A stretch of DNA of 64,000 bases, taken from the NCBI GenBank assembly GCA_964293155.1, contig CAXYYA010000011.1, forward strand, positions 1 through 64,000, given 5' to 3'. This DNA is from JAQVEB01 sp028698105. GTDB taxonomy: Bacteria > Bacteroidota > Bacteroidia > Bacteroidales > Dysgonomonadaceae. The notes below the pieces were generated by a model. The model saw nothing but the letters and a program-made list of their open reading frames with translations, did not search any database and was not told where the DNA came from. Numbering within the stretch: position 1 is the stretch's first letter; each line of letters starts with the position of its first letter. Shown piece by piece: positions 24,951-32,984 of this stretch. The position numbers were made by a program, and so were the translations under genes.

Positions 24951-26276
24951 TTATTTTGTTGTTATATTTCCGGTTAATTTTTTGAGTTCCAAATCGGCTT
25001 TTAAGAAATCAACGACAGCCACCAGGTAATTCTGTTGCGATGTACGCAGCGAATTATCGGCCATGAGCACATCGGTGAGGGTGGCCGTTCCTTCTTTTTG
25101 TTGGAGGATGGTCTGGTCGTATATTTTTTGCGATAATTTTATTTGTTCCGCCGTGTTGTACACAGTTTGCAACGCCGTTGTTTTTTGGTTATGCGCGTTT
25201 TTTCGCTGAATATTCATTTGCTCATCCAGCAAATCCGATTGAAGCCGGTTGTTGGTAATCTCCATGCGCTTTTGGTTTATCTTTCGTTGCGTGGATGTTC
25301 CGTTAAAAACAGGAATATTGAGTTGAATGCCCACAAGCGCGACATCGTAAAAATCCAGAAAATCATTCGGTTTTTTGTCGTAACCGTACCCTAATTTTCC
25401 GTAGGAACCAAAAAGCACGAGGGAGGGTAACCTCGAATTTTTGATGGTCGTTAACTCGCTGTTGAGCAGCTTATTTTGTGTTTGCAGCAATTGTATGTCG
25501 AGAGGTGTTCGCACCATATAATTCGCGTTGGCGATCAAACGAATGTTTTTTTCAACTCTTAAATCGGTTTCCATGGGAATTCCCATCATGAATTTCAGGG
25601 TGTTCATCACCTGATCGAGTTTATCGTTCAATGTTTCGCGTTGTGTTTCCAGTTGCATGATATCCAATTCAACTTTATCAACATCCGATTTCTTGACCAT
25701 GAGTTGCTCATAAAGTAACTTTATGTTTTTGTGCAGTTTTCGCGAATTGATCAGATTACTGTCAATGTATGCGATCTGTTTTTCCATGACCTGCGCGTTG
25801 TAGTACAGGTTCGACACTTCGTAATACAGTTGTTCCTCGGTTTTCCGGTGCTGAATCCCGCTTAGCTCCGTGGCTATCTTCGTAGTCTTCATGTTACCGA
25901 AAACCTGCGCATTAAACAACGGAACGGTTACCTGAACGTTTGCCGTAATGTTGTGCGGCACACCCATTTGCACTTCCTTGTATTTGCCTTCCGCCCCGCC
26001 CAGCATAGACATGGGTACAAGCTGCGTAGGTTGCTCAATGTAGTATTTGTAATCGGAATTAATGTTTACCTTCGGAATAAGGTTAGAGACAACCTCTTTG
26101 TGCCGCTCTTCGCTTATGCGAATGTTGTTTTTATTAATTTCCAGATTTTTATTGTGCACCAGCGCACTGTCAATACATTGTTGCAAACTTAAAGTTTGCG
26201 CCTGTACAGGAATAAGTAGCGTAAGCATCAGCATTACGAAGAGCGCTCCTGCATGTTTGTGAATGTTTACTAACAT
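24951..26276 (-). CDS. TolC-family outer membrane efflux protein
   Basis: The 441-residue protein has a signal peptide (LFVMLMLTLLIPVQAQ) and two repeats of the TolC-type coiled-coil/barrel pattern (LSLQQCIDSALVHNKNLEINKNNI; later LQLNIPVFNGTSTQRKINQ-type segment). It is the exit duct of the tripartite pump encoded downstream and follows tetR by 44 nt. Confidence 0.92.
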   Translation of the reverse strand: MLVNIHKHAGALFVMLMLTLLIPVQAQTLSLQQCIDSALVHNKNLEINKNNIRISEERHKEVVSNLIPKVNINSDYKYYIEQPTQLVPMSMLGGAEGKYKEVQMGVPHNITANVQVTVPLFNAQVFGNMKTTKIATELSGIQHRKTEEQLYYEVSNLYYNAQVMEKQIAYIDSNLINSRKLHKNIKLLYEQLMVKKSDVDKVELDIMQLETQRETLNDKLDQVMNTLKFMMGIPMETDLRVEKNIRLIANANYMVRTPLDIQLLQTQNKLLNSELTTIKNSRLPSLVLFGSYGKLGYGYDKKPNDFLDFYDVALVGIQLNIPVFNGTSTQRKINQKRMEITNNRLQSDLLDEQMNIQRKNAHNQKTTALQTVYNTAEQIKLSQKIYDQTILQQKEGTATLTDVLMADNSLRTSQQNYLVAVVDFLKADLELKKLTGNITTK

Positions 26277-26320
26277 AATTGAATAATTTTTTTTATCTTG
26301 TAAGAGTTTTTTTCGTTAAA

Positions 26321-26908
26321 TCACTGTGGATAATTTTTCAGGATTATCAATAGCGTATCGTCTATTTCTTCTATTCGCCTGATGATATCGAACTCAAAGT
26401 TCTGAAATCTCCAACTGAACATTTGATGTTTGTATGTAGCGATGACAATTTGCGCCAAATCGTCGGCAGGGATGGTCGCAATGAACTTTCCGGTTTGCTG
26501 TCCGTGTTCGATAACCGACTGTAAATGGCCCGTCATCAGGTTAACCAAACTCATAATGGCATTTTTTATTTTCGAGCTTTCGTCCAGCAATCCCTCCGAA
26601 AAAATGGCGATCACATAATACGGATTTTCCTTAAAATACAACGTAATCCGGCGAAAGACGTCTTTAAAATCTTTTTCGGCGTCGGATGTTGGGGCGCTGT
26701 TTTTCAGGATCGTTGAAATATTTTTGCTCAAATATTTCAACATGGAAAGGATGATCTCTTCTTTACTTTTGAAGTGCCTGTAGAGCGCGCTTTCAGAAAA
26801 ATTCATTTCGGATGCCAGATTTTTGGTCGTTAACCCGGTTACTCCCGATTTCGTCAAAATTTTTCCGGTAGCTTCAATGATCTCCAGTTGTCTTGGTTTT
26901 ATTTCCAT
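26321..26908 (-). CDS. TetR-family repressor of the efflux operon
   Basis: The 195-residue protein has an N-terminal TetR-type HTH (LTTKNLASEMNFSESALYRHFKSKEEI, residues about 24-50) and a helical ligand-binding domain. It heads the tolC-adaptor-pump operon. An operator-like inverted repeat abuts its own -7 box, and a close copy sits at the same place before pldA. It therefore probably represses both operons and is released by a hydrophobic ligand (inference). Confidence 0.9.
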   Translation of the reverse strand: MEIKPRQLEIIEATGKILTKSGVTGLTTKNLASEMNFSESALYRHFKSKEEIILSMLKYLSKNISTILKNSAPTSDAEKDFKDVFRRITLYFKENPYYVIAIFSEGLLDESSKIKNAIMSLVNLMTGHLQSVIEHGQQTGKFIATIPADDLAQIVIATYKHQMFSWRFQNFEFDIIRRIEEIDDTLLIILKNYPQ

Positions 26909-26926
26909 ATTTGCTGTTTTTTTGAA

Positions 26927-26953
26927 AAGAGTGAAACCTCACTAACAAAGATA
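26927..26953 (-). promoter_or_regulatory. Promoter and putative TetR operator of the efflux operon
   Basis: On the minus strand the -7 box TATCTTTG (26953-26946) runs directly into GTTAGTGAGGTTTCACTCTT (26946-26927), an imperfect inverted repeat with AGTGA/TCACT arms. A repressor here would block the transcription start. The pldA promoter has the same arrangement. Confidence 0.65.
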
Positions 26954-27016
26954 AGCTAAGTTTTAATTTCTTTTCCTCTTTTACTTGTTTTATTGTTTTT
27001 ATTTTTGTCTTTCGCC

Positions 27017-28501
27017 TTAAACGTACCATCCCATGCCTACAAAAATCTCATTCGACTTGTAATGTACCGGAGGAAAATATTTGTAGGAGGTGTTGCGCGT
27101 AAAAAAACGGTTTTTGAATATCAAATGAATTTTATCGTTTATTTCGTAACTGATGCTTGCCCCAAAAACATGAAGTTTAGCCGTGCTCCGATCGCCCTGC
27201 ACGTTCAGGAAATCAATTTGCGACATGGAGAGGTCTTTCAGTTCAATTTCCTCGTCAATGCCTTTCCACGTATATATAATATAGTTTTCGGAGAAAAGCT
27301 TTATCGTGTATTTCTCTACTATGCGCACTTCGGTATTTAATTTCAGACTGAAACCGCTACCCATATTGTAATCCCTGTCATCAATTTCAAAATAATCCGA
27401 TATGCTTGCTCCCAGGCCAATTCCACTCGCAAAAAGAGCGGTTTGCATCCGCACGTCTTGTTTTCTTTTTTGTAGCACCAGGCCGGGGCCGAGCGAAGCC
27501 GCTTCGGAAATATAATAAGGAGTGAAGATGTCTTTATCTTTTGTTTGCGTTTTGAGATTATAATAATTGAAATGCTGAAAAATCCCTCCCGATACGCTTA
27601 CCTCGTTCGCCTCGTACAATCCCTTATTAAAAATGGCTCCTATACCGTTTACCTGCGAGAGATAGAAGTTACTTTCGCCCACATTCACTTCTCCGGAAAT
27701 ACGGAACCAATCGTACGGATTTTCGATGCTTTCACCGGTTATTTCGCCATATTCTGTCATCATACCCAACGTCATTCTCCTTATGGTTTTATCGTTTTTA
27801 ATATCATCTATATCTTTTTCTCCCACATAAAATTCCAAATTGAACGGCGAGGGCTGCAAATAATTGCCCTTTACCGGTTTACGTGTCCATAATTCCCGGG
27901 TTGTTAACCGGTTTAAAAAACGGATAGGCGATAAAACGCCGCCTATCAGTTCCCTGCCGATACGCTCAACGCCCGTTGTTCGGCTATCCAAAACAAGATC
28001 GGACAAACGAAAGGTAATTTCGCCCAACGCGGTTCCGCCTATCGTTGTTGATACAAGGTCGTTTACAGACGGAGGCTTGGTTTCCATCAGGTATTCCCAC
28101 ATTAAACTTCCGCCGAAGGTAAACGGAATGGATTGATAGAAATTATAACCATTTATTCTTGAACTGTTGAAATACATGGATCCGTGATAAGGGTGTGCGA
28201 TGAGGTTGGTCGAAAATTTATTCGTGTCCCACACCGGCAGTGTGGATAAGTTTTTTTTCATCGAGCTCAGGTTTATCTGAGCATACTCATCATTGAGTAT
28301 GAATCGGTTAAATCCACGCATAACCATATTAAGCCCCACTTCAACCGAAATTGTTTTTACGGCGCTCTTCTCCCGCACACGATATTCGCCGGAAAGAGAA
28401 TCCGTTTGACCGGCTTCAATTTCGTGTTGCCCGTATGCGTGTCCCGCAACTGCGATAAGCAGAAAAAAAAGCACCCTTTTCATAAAAAATCTCTTTTTCA
28501 T
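27017..28501 (-). CDS. DUF3943 outer-membrane protein
   Basis: The protein (494 residues from the ATG at 28501; a start at 28483 is also possible) has a signal peptide (VLFFLLIAVAGHAYGQ) and the DUF3943 hallmarks WDTNKFSTNLIAHPYHGSMYF, GSLMWEYLMETKPPSVNDL and GTALGE. The C-terminal half consists of amphipathic beta strands ending in aromatic residues (FVGMGWYV), as in outer-membrane barrels. Function is unknown. It is the last gene of the pldA operon. Confidence 0.78.
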   Translation of the reverse strand: MKKRFFMKRVLFFLLIAVAGHAYGQHEIEAGQTDSLSGEYRVREKSAVKTISVEVGLNMVMRGFNRFILNDEYAQINLSSMKKNLSTLPVWDTNKFSTNLIAHPYHGSMYFNSSRINGYNFYQSIPFTFGGSLMWEYLMETKPPSVNDLVSTTIGGTALGEITFRLSDLVLDSRTTGVERIGRELIGGVLSPIRFLNRLTTRELWTRKPVKGNYLQPSPFNLEFYVGEKDIDDIKNDKTIRRMTLGMMTEYGEITGESIENPYDWFRISGEVNVGESNFYLSQVNGIGAIFNKGLYEANEVSVSGGIFQHFNYYNLKTQTKDKDIFTPYYISEAASLGPGLVLQKRKQDVRMQTALFASGIGLGASISDYFEIDDRDYNMGSGFSLKLNTEVRIVEKYTIKLFSENYIIYTWKGIDEEIELKDLSMSQIDFLNVQGDRSTAKLHVFGASISYEINDKIHLIFKNRFFTRNTSYKYFPPVHYKSNEIFVGMGWYV

Positions 28502-28521
28502 CCGTTTTTGATATCTGAACA

Positions 28522-28830
28522 TTAAAGCATGTATCCCGAGATATATAAGGAGTTGAACAGTTTATCGTTTACAAGCATATCCGATGTTTTCACCCGCATG
28601 CGGAGCAGGGAAATCTTTTCTTTTAATTCATCGTTTATGGCCGAGAGATAAATTTCATCCACCTGTTTCTTCTTTAAAATAAATAGCCTGTCCGCATTTA
28701 ATTCTTTGCCGGGATCTATTGTTTCTGCTCCGACAACGAAATTGTTTTCAATTTCGAAAATCAGTATCTTGCTGTTTTCACTTCCAAAGTTACTGAGTTT
28801 GTCTTTTTCGAATAGAACGGCAATTTTCAT
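28522..28830 (-). CDS. Small NifX/dinitrogenase-cofactor-like protein
   Basis: The 102-residue protein starts MKIAVLFEKDKLSNFGSENS, like the NifX/NifB C-terminal (dinitrogenase iron-molybdenum cofactor) fold with its small-domain pattern MKIAVxxxxxxLSxxFG. The rest has no cysteines or other visible ligands. I chose the ATG at 28830, 13 nt after the pldA stop; a longer reading would overlap pldA. Its role next to a phospholipase is unclear and the fold call is tentative. Confidence 0.6.
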   Translation of the reverse strand: MKIAVLFEKDKLSNFGSENSKILIFEIENNFVVGAETIDPGKELNADRLFILKKKQVDEIYLSAINDELKEKISLLRMRVKTSDMLVNDKLFNSLYISGYML

Positions 28831-28843
28831 GTTGACAAAAAAT

Positions 28844-29755
28844 CTAAAACACATTATAAAAACTTGGTTTAATGCACATACCCACACGGAGTTGCAAATC
28901 ATGTCTTTTGTAATCGAGCAAACTGTCGCCCGTGCCGTTGTACAACTCGGCGAACAAGTATTGGTTAAACTTGCCGGAGACCTTGTAACCAACGGTCAGC
29001 ATTACGTTTGCCGATCTCACTCTTTTTTTCGGGCTTACACTGCCCGAAACCCACCAACGGTCATTTTTTGTTTTATAGTCTATTGAGAAATAATCCGTTC
29101 CGCGATAATCGAGTAAATCGTCGTTTCCTTCACCTAAAATAAACGGTAGCGATACTTTGAGCCGTGCGGCTAAATTGGAGGTGAAAAAATATTTACCGGC
29201 AAAACTGATCATGTTTACGTCTCTCGACTCGGTGCCGTTACGGCCATTCGATTCATGTTCCAACTGCAAAAAAGCAGCTCCTGTGAGCTGATTATTCACA
29301 ATGATATACCTTCCGATGCCGATTCCCGGATTATAATTGTTGTCGCGAAAAGGAGCCGAACTTTTGTATATGTTCCAAAACGATTTCTGCGTGTACGTTA
29401 AATACAGAAACGTGTCGAACGGTAACCTGCTTGACGTAAGACGATGACGAATACTGATCTGGAATTTTACATCGGCAGTTTCACTGTTAATACTTCTGTT
29501 CAACGGAACTCCCGTAACAAAGTAGTTGTCTTTGTAAATCGTAAAAGCAGGTAAAGAATCCATTTTGTTTATTATTTCTTCGTCGGACATATATAAGTCG
29601 GCTTTTTCGTTTTCCATTTCGGCTTTTACACGTTGGAATATATTTGTGAAATTCCTTCTTGTGGAATCCGGTTGGTTAATTTCTGTTTGGGCTTTCATGT
29701 TTTCTACACATAAAACTGATAATATTATATTGATAAACAGAAATTTAACCTTCAT
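28844..29755 (-). CDS. pldA: Outer-membrane phospholipase A
   Basis: The 303-residue protein has a signal peptide and the OMPLA signature: YTQKSFWNIYKSSAPFRDNNYNP, then LEHESNGRNG. H167, S169 and N181 match the E. coli catalytic triad H142/S144/N156 with identical spacing, so the active site looks complete. OMPLA hydrolyses phospholipids that reach the outer leaflet of the outer membrane. It leads a three-gene operon with the NifX-like and DUF3943 genes. Confidence 0.87.
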   Translation of the reverse strand: MKVKFLFINIILSVLCVENMKAQTEINQPDSTRRNFTNIFQRVKAEMENEKADLYMSDEEIINKMDSLPAFTIYKDNYFVTGVPLNRSINSETADVKFQISIRHRLTSSRLPFDTFLYLTYTQKSFWNIYKSSAPFRDNNYNPGIGIGRYIIVNNQLTGAAFLQLEHESNGRNGTESRDVNMISFAGKYFFTSNLAARLKVSLPFILGEGNDDLLDYRGTDYFSIDYKTKNDRWWVSGSVSPKKRVRSANVMLTVGYKVSGKFNQYLFAELYNGTGDSLLDYKRHDLQLRVGMCIKPSFYNVF

Positions 29756-29776
29756 TTTAGTAACCTGGCCATCAAA

Positions 29777-29824
29777 GTTAGTGAATACCCACTAACAAAA
29801 GTAATTGATTTTTTCTAATATCAA
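29777..29824 (-). promoter_or_regulatory. Promoter and putative TetR operator of the pldA operon
   Basis: GTTAGTG (29777-29783) and CACTAAC (29790-29796) form a perfect 7-bp inverted repeat with a 6-nt centre. Its outer base is shared with the -7 box TACTTTTG (minus, 29803-29796); TTG lies 18 nt further up (29824-29822). The inverted repeat matches the one before tetR at 14 of 20 positions and has the same register to the promoter. Confidence 0.7.
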
Positions 29825-29969
29825 TCACGAATTATGTTTTTTTTATGATTATTAGTTATTTTTCATCTATGGCGGAGGTTATACCTAAACACATGGATCG
29901 TCAATTCAACCAACTCCGGCATCTGATTTTCTGCACGTTACACAACAAAACGATGTCCTTTGTGGGAAT

Positions 29970-30007
29970 AAAAAAAGCTTTCATCCCCAAATGCAGGATG
30001 AAAGCTT
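29970..30007 (-). terminator. Rho-independent terminator of the DUF4126 gene
   Basis: AAGCTTTCATCC (29975-29986) and GGATGAAAGCTT (29996-30007) pair over 12 bp with a 9-nt loop. On the minus strand the hairpin is followed by a T-run. It lies 24 nt after the DUF4126 stop codon. Confidence 0.88.
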
Positions 30008-30031
30008 CACATATCTCGTTTTGTCGTAATA

Positions 30032-30643
30032 TCAATCTACTTCCTCTACTTCAACAATTTCAGTTTCTTTCTTTTTCTTTTTCAGCAATTTCCGGTAAGC
30101 GAGCCGGAGGATCACGATCACGAAAACCAGCAAGAGCACCGCCACGATAACGGGCATGAAGAGCGACATGATTGAAAATCCCGTAGCTGCAACGCCTTCG
30201 CCGGTGGACACCACCGAATTTCCGGCTCCGGCGGTGAACTTCGAAGACATCAGGCGCGTTAGCGCGCTTCCGCTTTGGATGGTAGCCGCTGCGCCGCCGC
30301 CAACCAAAAAGCCCATGATCCATTTCATCCATTCGTTATCGGCGGGAAAAACCGATGTCATTAAAAGTGTTCCCGCACCAACGGAGAGCGGCGTGGCAAT
30401 GGTATCCAGCAGGTTATCAACGAAAGGAATGTAATATGCCAGCACTTCGGCCACAGCAGCCACGCCAAACGTAATAAGCGCCGGCACGGAACCCATCCAG
30501 GCGAAGTTATCGCCTAAAGGCAGAACTCCGAAATGGGAAGCAATCCCTGCGACCAAGAGCGGGATAAACACCCTGAATCCGGTACTGGCGGCCAACCCTA
30601 TGCCAAGGGCAACGGCGCTGATTGTTTCGAGGTTCATTTCCAT
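30032..30643 (-). CDS. DUF4126 membrane protein
   Basis: The 203-residue membrane protein has the DUF4126 features: ALGIGLAASTGFRVFIPLL at the start, EVLAYYIPFVDNLLDTIATP in the middle and a C-terminal membrane helix before a K-rich tail. Function is unknown. It has its own terminator and stands alone. Confidence 0.82.
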   Translation of the reverse strand: MEMNLETISAVALGIGLAASTGFRVFIPLLVAGIASHFGVLPLGDNFAWMGSVPALITFGVAAVAEVLAYYIPFVDNLLDTIATPLSVGAGTLLMTSVFPADNEWMKWIMGFLVGGGAAATIQSGSALTRLMSSKFTAGAGNSVVSTGEGVAATGFSIMSLFMPVIVAVLLLVFVIVILRLAYRKLLKKKKKETEIVEVEEVD

Positions 30644-30706
30644 AGTTAAAACGCTAAATTATTGGTTATTTTTTCACTATTGAGCGTAAGGTTTGACTAT
30701 TCCGTT

Positions 30707-31039
30707 TCAGTTTGGTTTAACGCCGCAGGCATCTCCCGCAGGTTCATCGTCGGAACGAACCCAAAGATCGGCAAACTCGTCGGGATGACGGCGAAATTTG
30801 GCCAAAATGTATGAGCACGAAGGAAGGACTTTGTAGCTTTTACTGCGGGCATATTTCACCATTTTGTCGAAAAGCTTTCCGGCGATCCCCTGTCCTTCCA
30901 ACTCTTTTCGCACGCCGGTATGATAAGCGTTCAACACATTATCTTCGATGGCAAAATCGAGTTCGGCAATCTGGCGTCCCTCTTTTTCGATAAAGAAACT
31001 TCCGCGGTTTCTTTCGTCTATTCTAAATTGAATCTCCAT
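30707..31039 (-). CDS. Small GNAT-type N-acetyltransferase
   Basis: The 110-residue protein has a minimal GNAT core: RGSFFIEKEGRQIAELDF, then HTGVRKELEGQGIAGKLFDKMVKYARSK, with the acetyl-CoA binding Q/GxGxA-type loop. YjdJ/Gtn-like short acetyltransferases share this layout. The substrate is unknown. It lies 12 nt after the MscS-type channel gene. Confidence 0.8.
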   Translation of the reverse strand: MEIQFRIDERNRGSFFIEKEGRQIAELDFAIEDNVLNAYHTGVRKELEGQGIAGKLFDKMVKYARSKSYKVLPSCSYILAKFRRHPDEFADLWVRSDDEPAGDACGVKPN

Positions 31040-31051
31040 AAATTTCGTTAT

Positions 31052-31993
31052 TTAATCAATAAAATCGTCTTTGGTGTAACGCACGAAATCTTCGCCGCGC
31101 TCCTTGTCGTAAAAATGCACAACACGCTGAGGCAAAGATATATCAATATGATATTTGTTGAATTTATCGTATATTTTAAATCGTATTTCGCTTTTGAGAT
31201 TTTCCACCCTGAAAACATTCCGGCTCCAGAAATAAACGGTGAAAAGCAATGTTGAACTGGAAAAATCGTTGAACCGCACAAATGGCGCCGGTTGTTTTAA
31301 AATGCCGTCCACCTCGTCTATCACCTCCAACAGCAGTCTTTTAACCAGATGCGCATCGGAATCGTATCCTGCGCCCACCGATACTTCAAAGCGCGAGCTC
31401 TCGTTGCTGTGCGTCCAGTTGATGATCCTGTTTTTGGTGATCAGCGTATTGGGCAGCAGGATATATTTATCGTCACGCGTGAGTACCTGCGTTGTGCGCA
31501 AGTTGATGGTTAGTACCTGACATACCAGCCCGTCCACGTCAATCACATCGCCCACCTTTATGGATGAATCGGCCAGAAGCACGATACCCGACACAAAATC
31601 GCTGAACAGGTTTTGGAGTCCCAAACCAACGCCGACCAACAGCGCAGCCGATCCGCCCAGAAGCAACGTTAGCCGCACTCCCAGCACGTCCAGCGACCAC
31701 AGGAAAGCGATAACAATAATCACATAACGGGTTAAACTAAACAACGAATAGCGTTTGCCGGCATCAATCCGTTTATTCTTCATAAAACCTCTTTTCATCA
31801 AATAGATGACAAACGAGGTGATGAGAATAATGAGCGCTACCGCAATTAAATCCCATACGGTAATGGAAAATTTTGCCGTCTGAATGATTTTTTGCTCGAA
31901 AAAGCCTTCGGTTTGCGCCGTGTGTTCGATCTTATCTTTCGCCTTTTCAAGCAGCGAAAGCGTGTCGGTTTGAATGAAAGCAGCCAGATTCAT
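31052..31993 (-). CDS. MscS-family mechanosensitive channel
   Basis: The 313-residue protein has an N-terminal periplasmic helix, three membrane segments and the pore helix region (LTLLLGGSAALLVGVGLGLQNLFSDFVSGIVLL), followed by the cytoplasmic beta domain (VGDVIDVDGLVCQVLTINLRTTQVLT). Such channels release osmolytes on hypo-osmotic shock. I chose the ATG at 31993; the codon before it is TTG. Confidence 0.9.
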   Translation of the reverse strand: MNLAAFIQTDTLSLLEKAKDKIEHTAQTEGFFEQKIIQTAKFSITVWDLIAVALIILITSFVIYLMKRGFMKNKRIDAGKRYSLFSLTRYVIIVIAFLWSLDVLGVRLTLLLGGSAALLVGVGLGLQNLFSDFVSGIVLLADSSIKVGDVIDVDGLVCQVLTINLRTTQVLTRDDKYILLPNTLITKNRIINWTHSNESSRFEVSVGAGYDSDAHLVKRLLLEVIDEVDGILKQPAPFVRFNDFSSSTLLFTVYFWSRNVFRVENLKSEIRFKIYDKFNKYHIDISLPQRVVHFYDKERGEDFVRYTKDDFID

Positions 31994-32089
31994 CAATTTT
32001 CTTGCAATTTTGTATATTCAAAATTAATAAAAAACATTGATATCTTCAATTCTCACTAAAAAAATCAACCGTTTACATGGCGGTTTTTG

Positions 32090-32097
32090 TATCTTTG
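32090..32097 (+). promoter_or_regulatory. Putative -7 box of the esterase gene
   Basis: TATCTTTG lies 31 nt before the esterase ATG and fits TAnnTTTG. No clear -33 element is visible. Confidence 0.45.
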
Positions 32098-32128
32098 GAG
32101 AAAAATCAAATGTAAATAAACATCAATT

Positions 32129-32956
32129 ATGAAAAAAGGGATTCTTTCAATGATAGCCGCTTTTGCGTTTATTTCGGTGTACGCGGCAAAGGTGGATACG
32201 GTGAGTGTGCCGAGCCCATCCATGCAAAAAACGATAAAAACGGTGGTGATCACACCCGACACGTACAACAGGCAAAAGTCTGTGCCGGTGATCTATTTGT
32301 TGCACGGTTACAGCGGAAATTACGGCAGTTGGGTGAACGATTTTCCCGTGGTGAAGGAACTCGTCGATCGCTACGGAGTGCTGATCGTTTGTCCTGACGG
32401 CGCTTTCAGCAGTTGGTACTGGGACAGTCCCGAAGACCCTTCGTTGCGTTACGAGACCTTCGTTTCAAAGGAACTGATCAGTTGGGTGGACAAGAATTAC
32501 GGCACAATAGCTTCGCGCGAAGGGCGCGCGATAACAGGTCTGAGCATGGGCGGCCACGGCGGTTTGTTTCTTGGCTTCCGCCATCAGGATGTTTACGGTG
32601 CCTGCGGCAGTATGAGCGGCGGTGTGGATATCCGACCGTTCCCGAATAATTGGGACATGGCAAAACGACTGGGTAAGCAAAGCGATTTTCCCGAACGCTG
32701 GGAACAATACACGGTTATGAATCAACTCTACCTGCTATCGCCCAATTCCATCAAAATTATTATAGATTGCGGCGTTGATGACTTTTTTTACGAAGTAAAC
32801 GAACGGTTGCATCATGAATTGCTTTACCGCAATATTCCGCACGACTATATTTCGCGCCCCGGCGCACACAACGTTGAGTATTGGAATAATGCGGTGAGAT
32901 ATCAGGTGTTGTTTTTTAATGAGTATTTCATGAGTGGAGCACAGCGTTCGCGATGA
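32129..32956 (+). CDS. Secreted esterase-family alpha/beta hydrolase
   Basis: The 275-residue protein has a signal peptide (ILSMIAAFAFISVYA) and an esterase D-type fold: VIYLLHGYSG, the nucleophile elbow GLSMGGHGG, an aspartate in IDCGVDDFF and a histidine in RPGAHNVEYW. Relatives deacetylate xylan or act on short esters. The secreted phosphoesterase gene follows after 28 nt, so the pair may work on an external polymer (inference). Confidence 0.87.
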   Translation: MKKGILSMIAAFAFISVYAAKVDTVSVPSPSMQKTIKTVVITPDTYNRQKSVPVIYLLHGYSGNYGSWVNDFPVVKELVDRYGVLIVCPDGAFSSWYWDSPEDPSLRYETFVSKELISWVDKNYGTIASREGRAITGLSMGGHGGLFLGFRHQDVYGACGSMSGGVDIRPFPNNWDMAKRLGKQSDFPERWEQYTVMNQLYLLSPNSIKIIIDCGVDDFFYEVNERLHHELLYRNIPHDYISRPGAHNVEYWNNAVRYQVLFFNEYFMSGAQRSR

Positions 32957-32984
32957 TAAACGCAGCGTTCAGAGAGGATAGATT

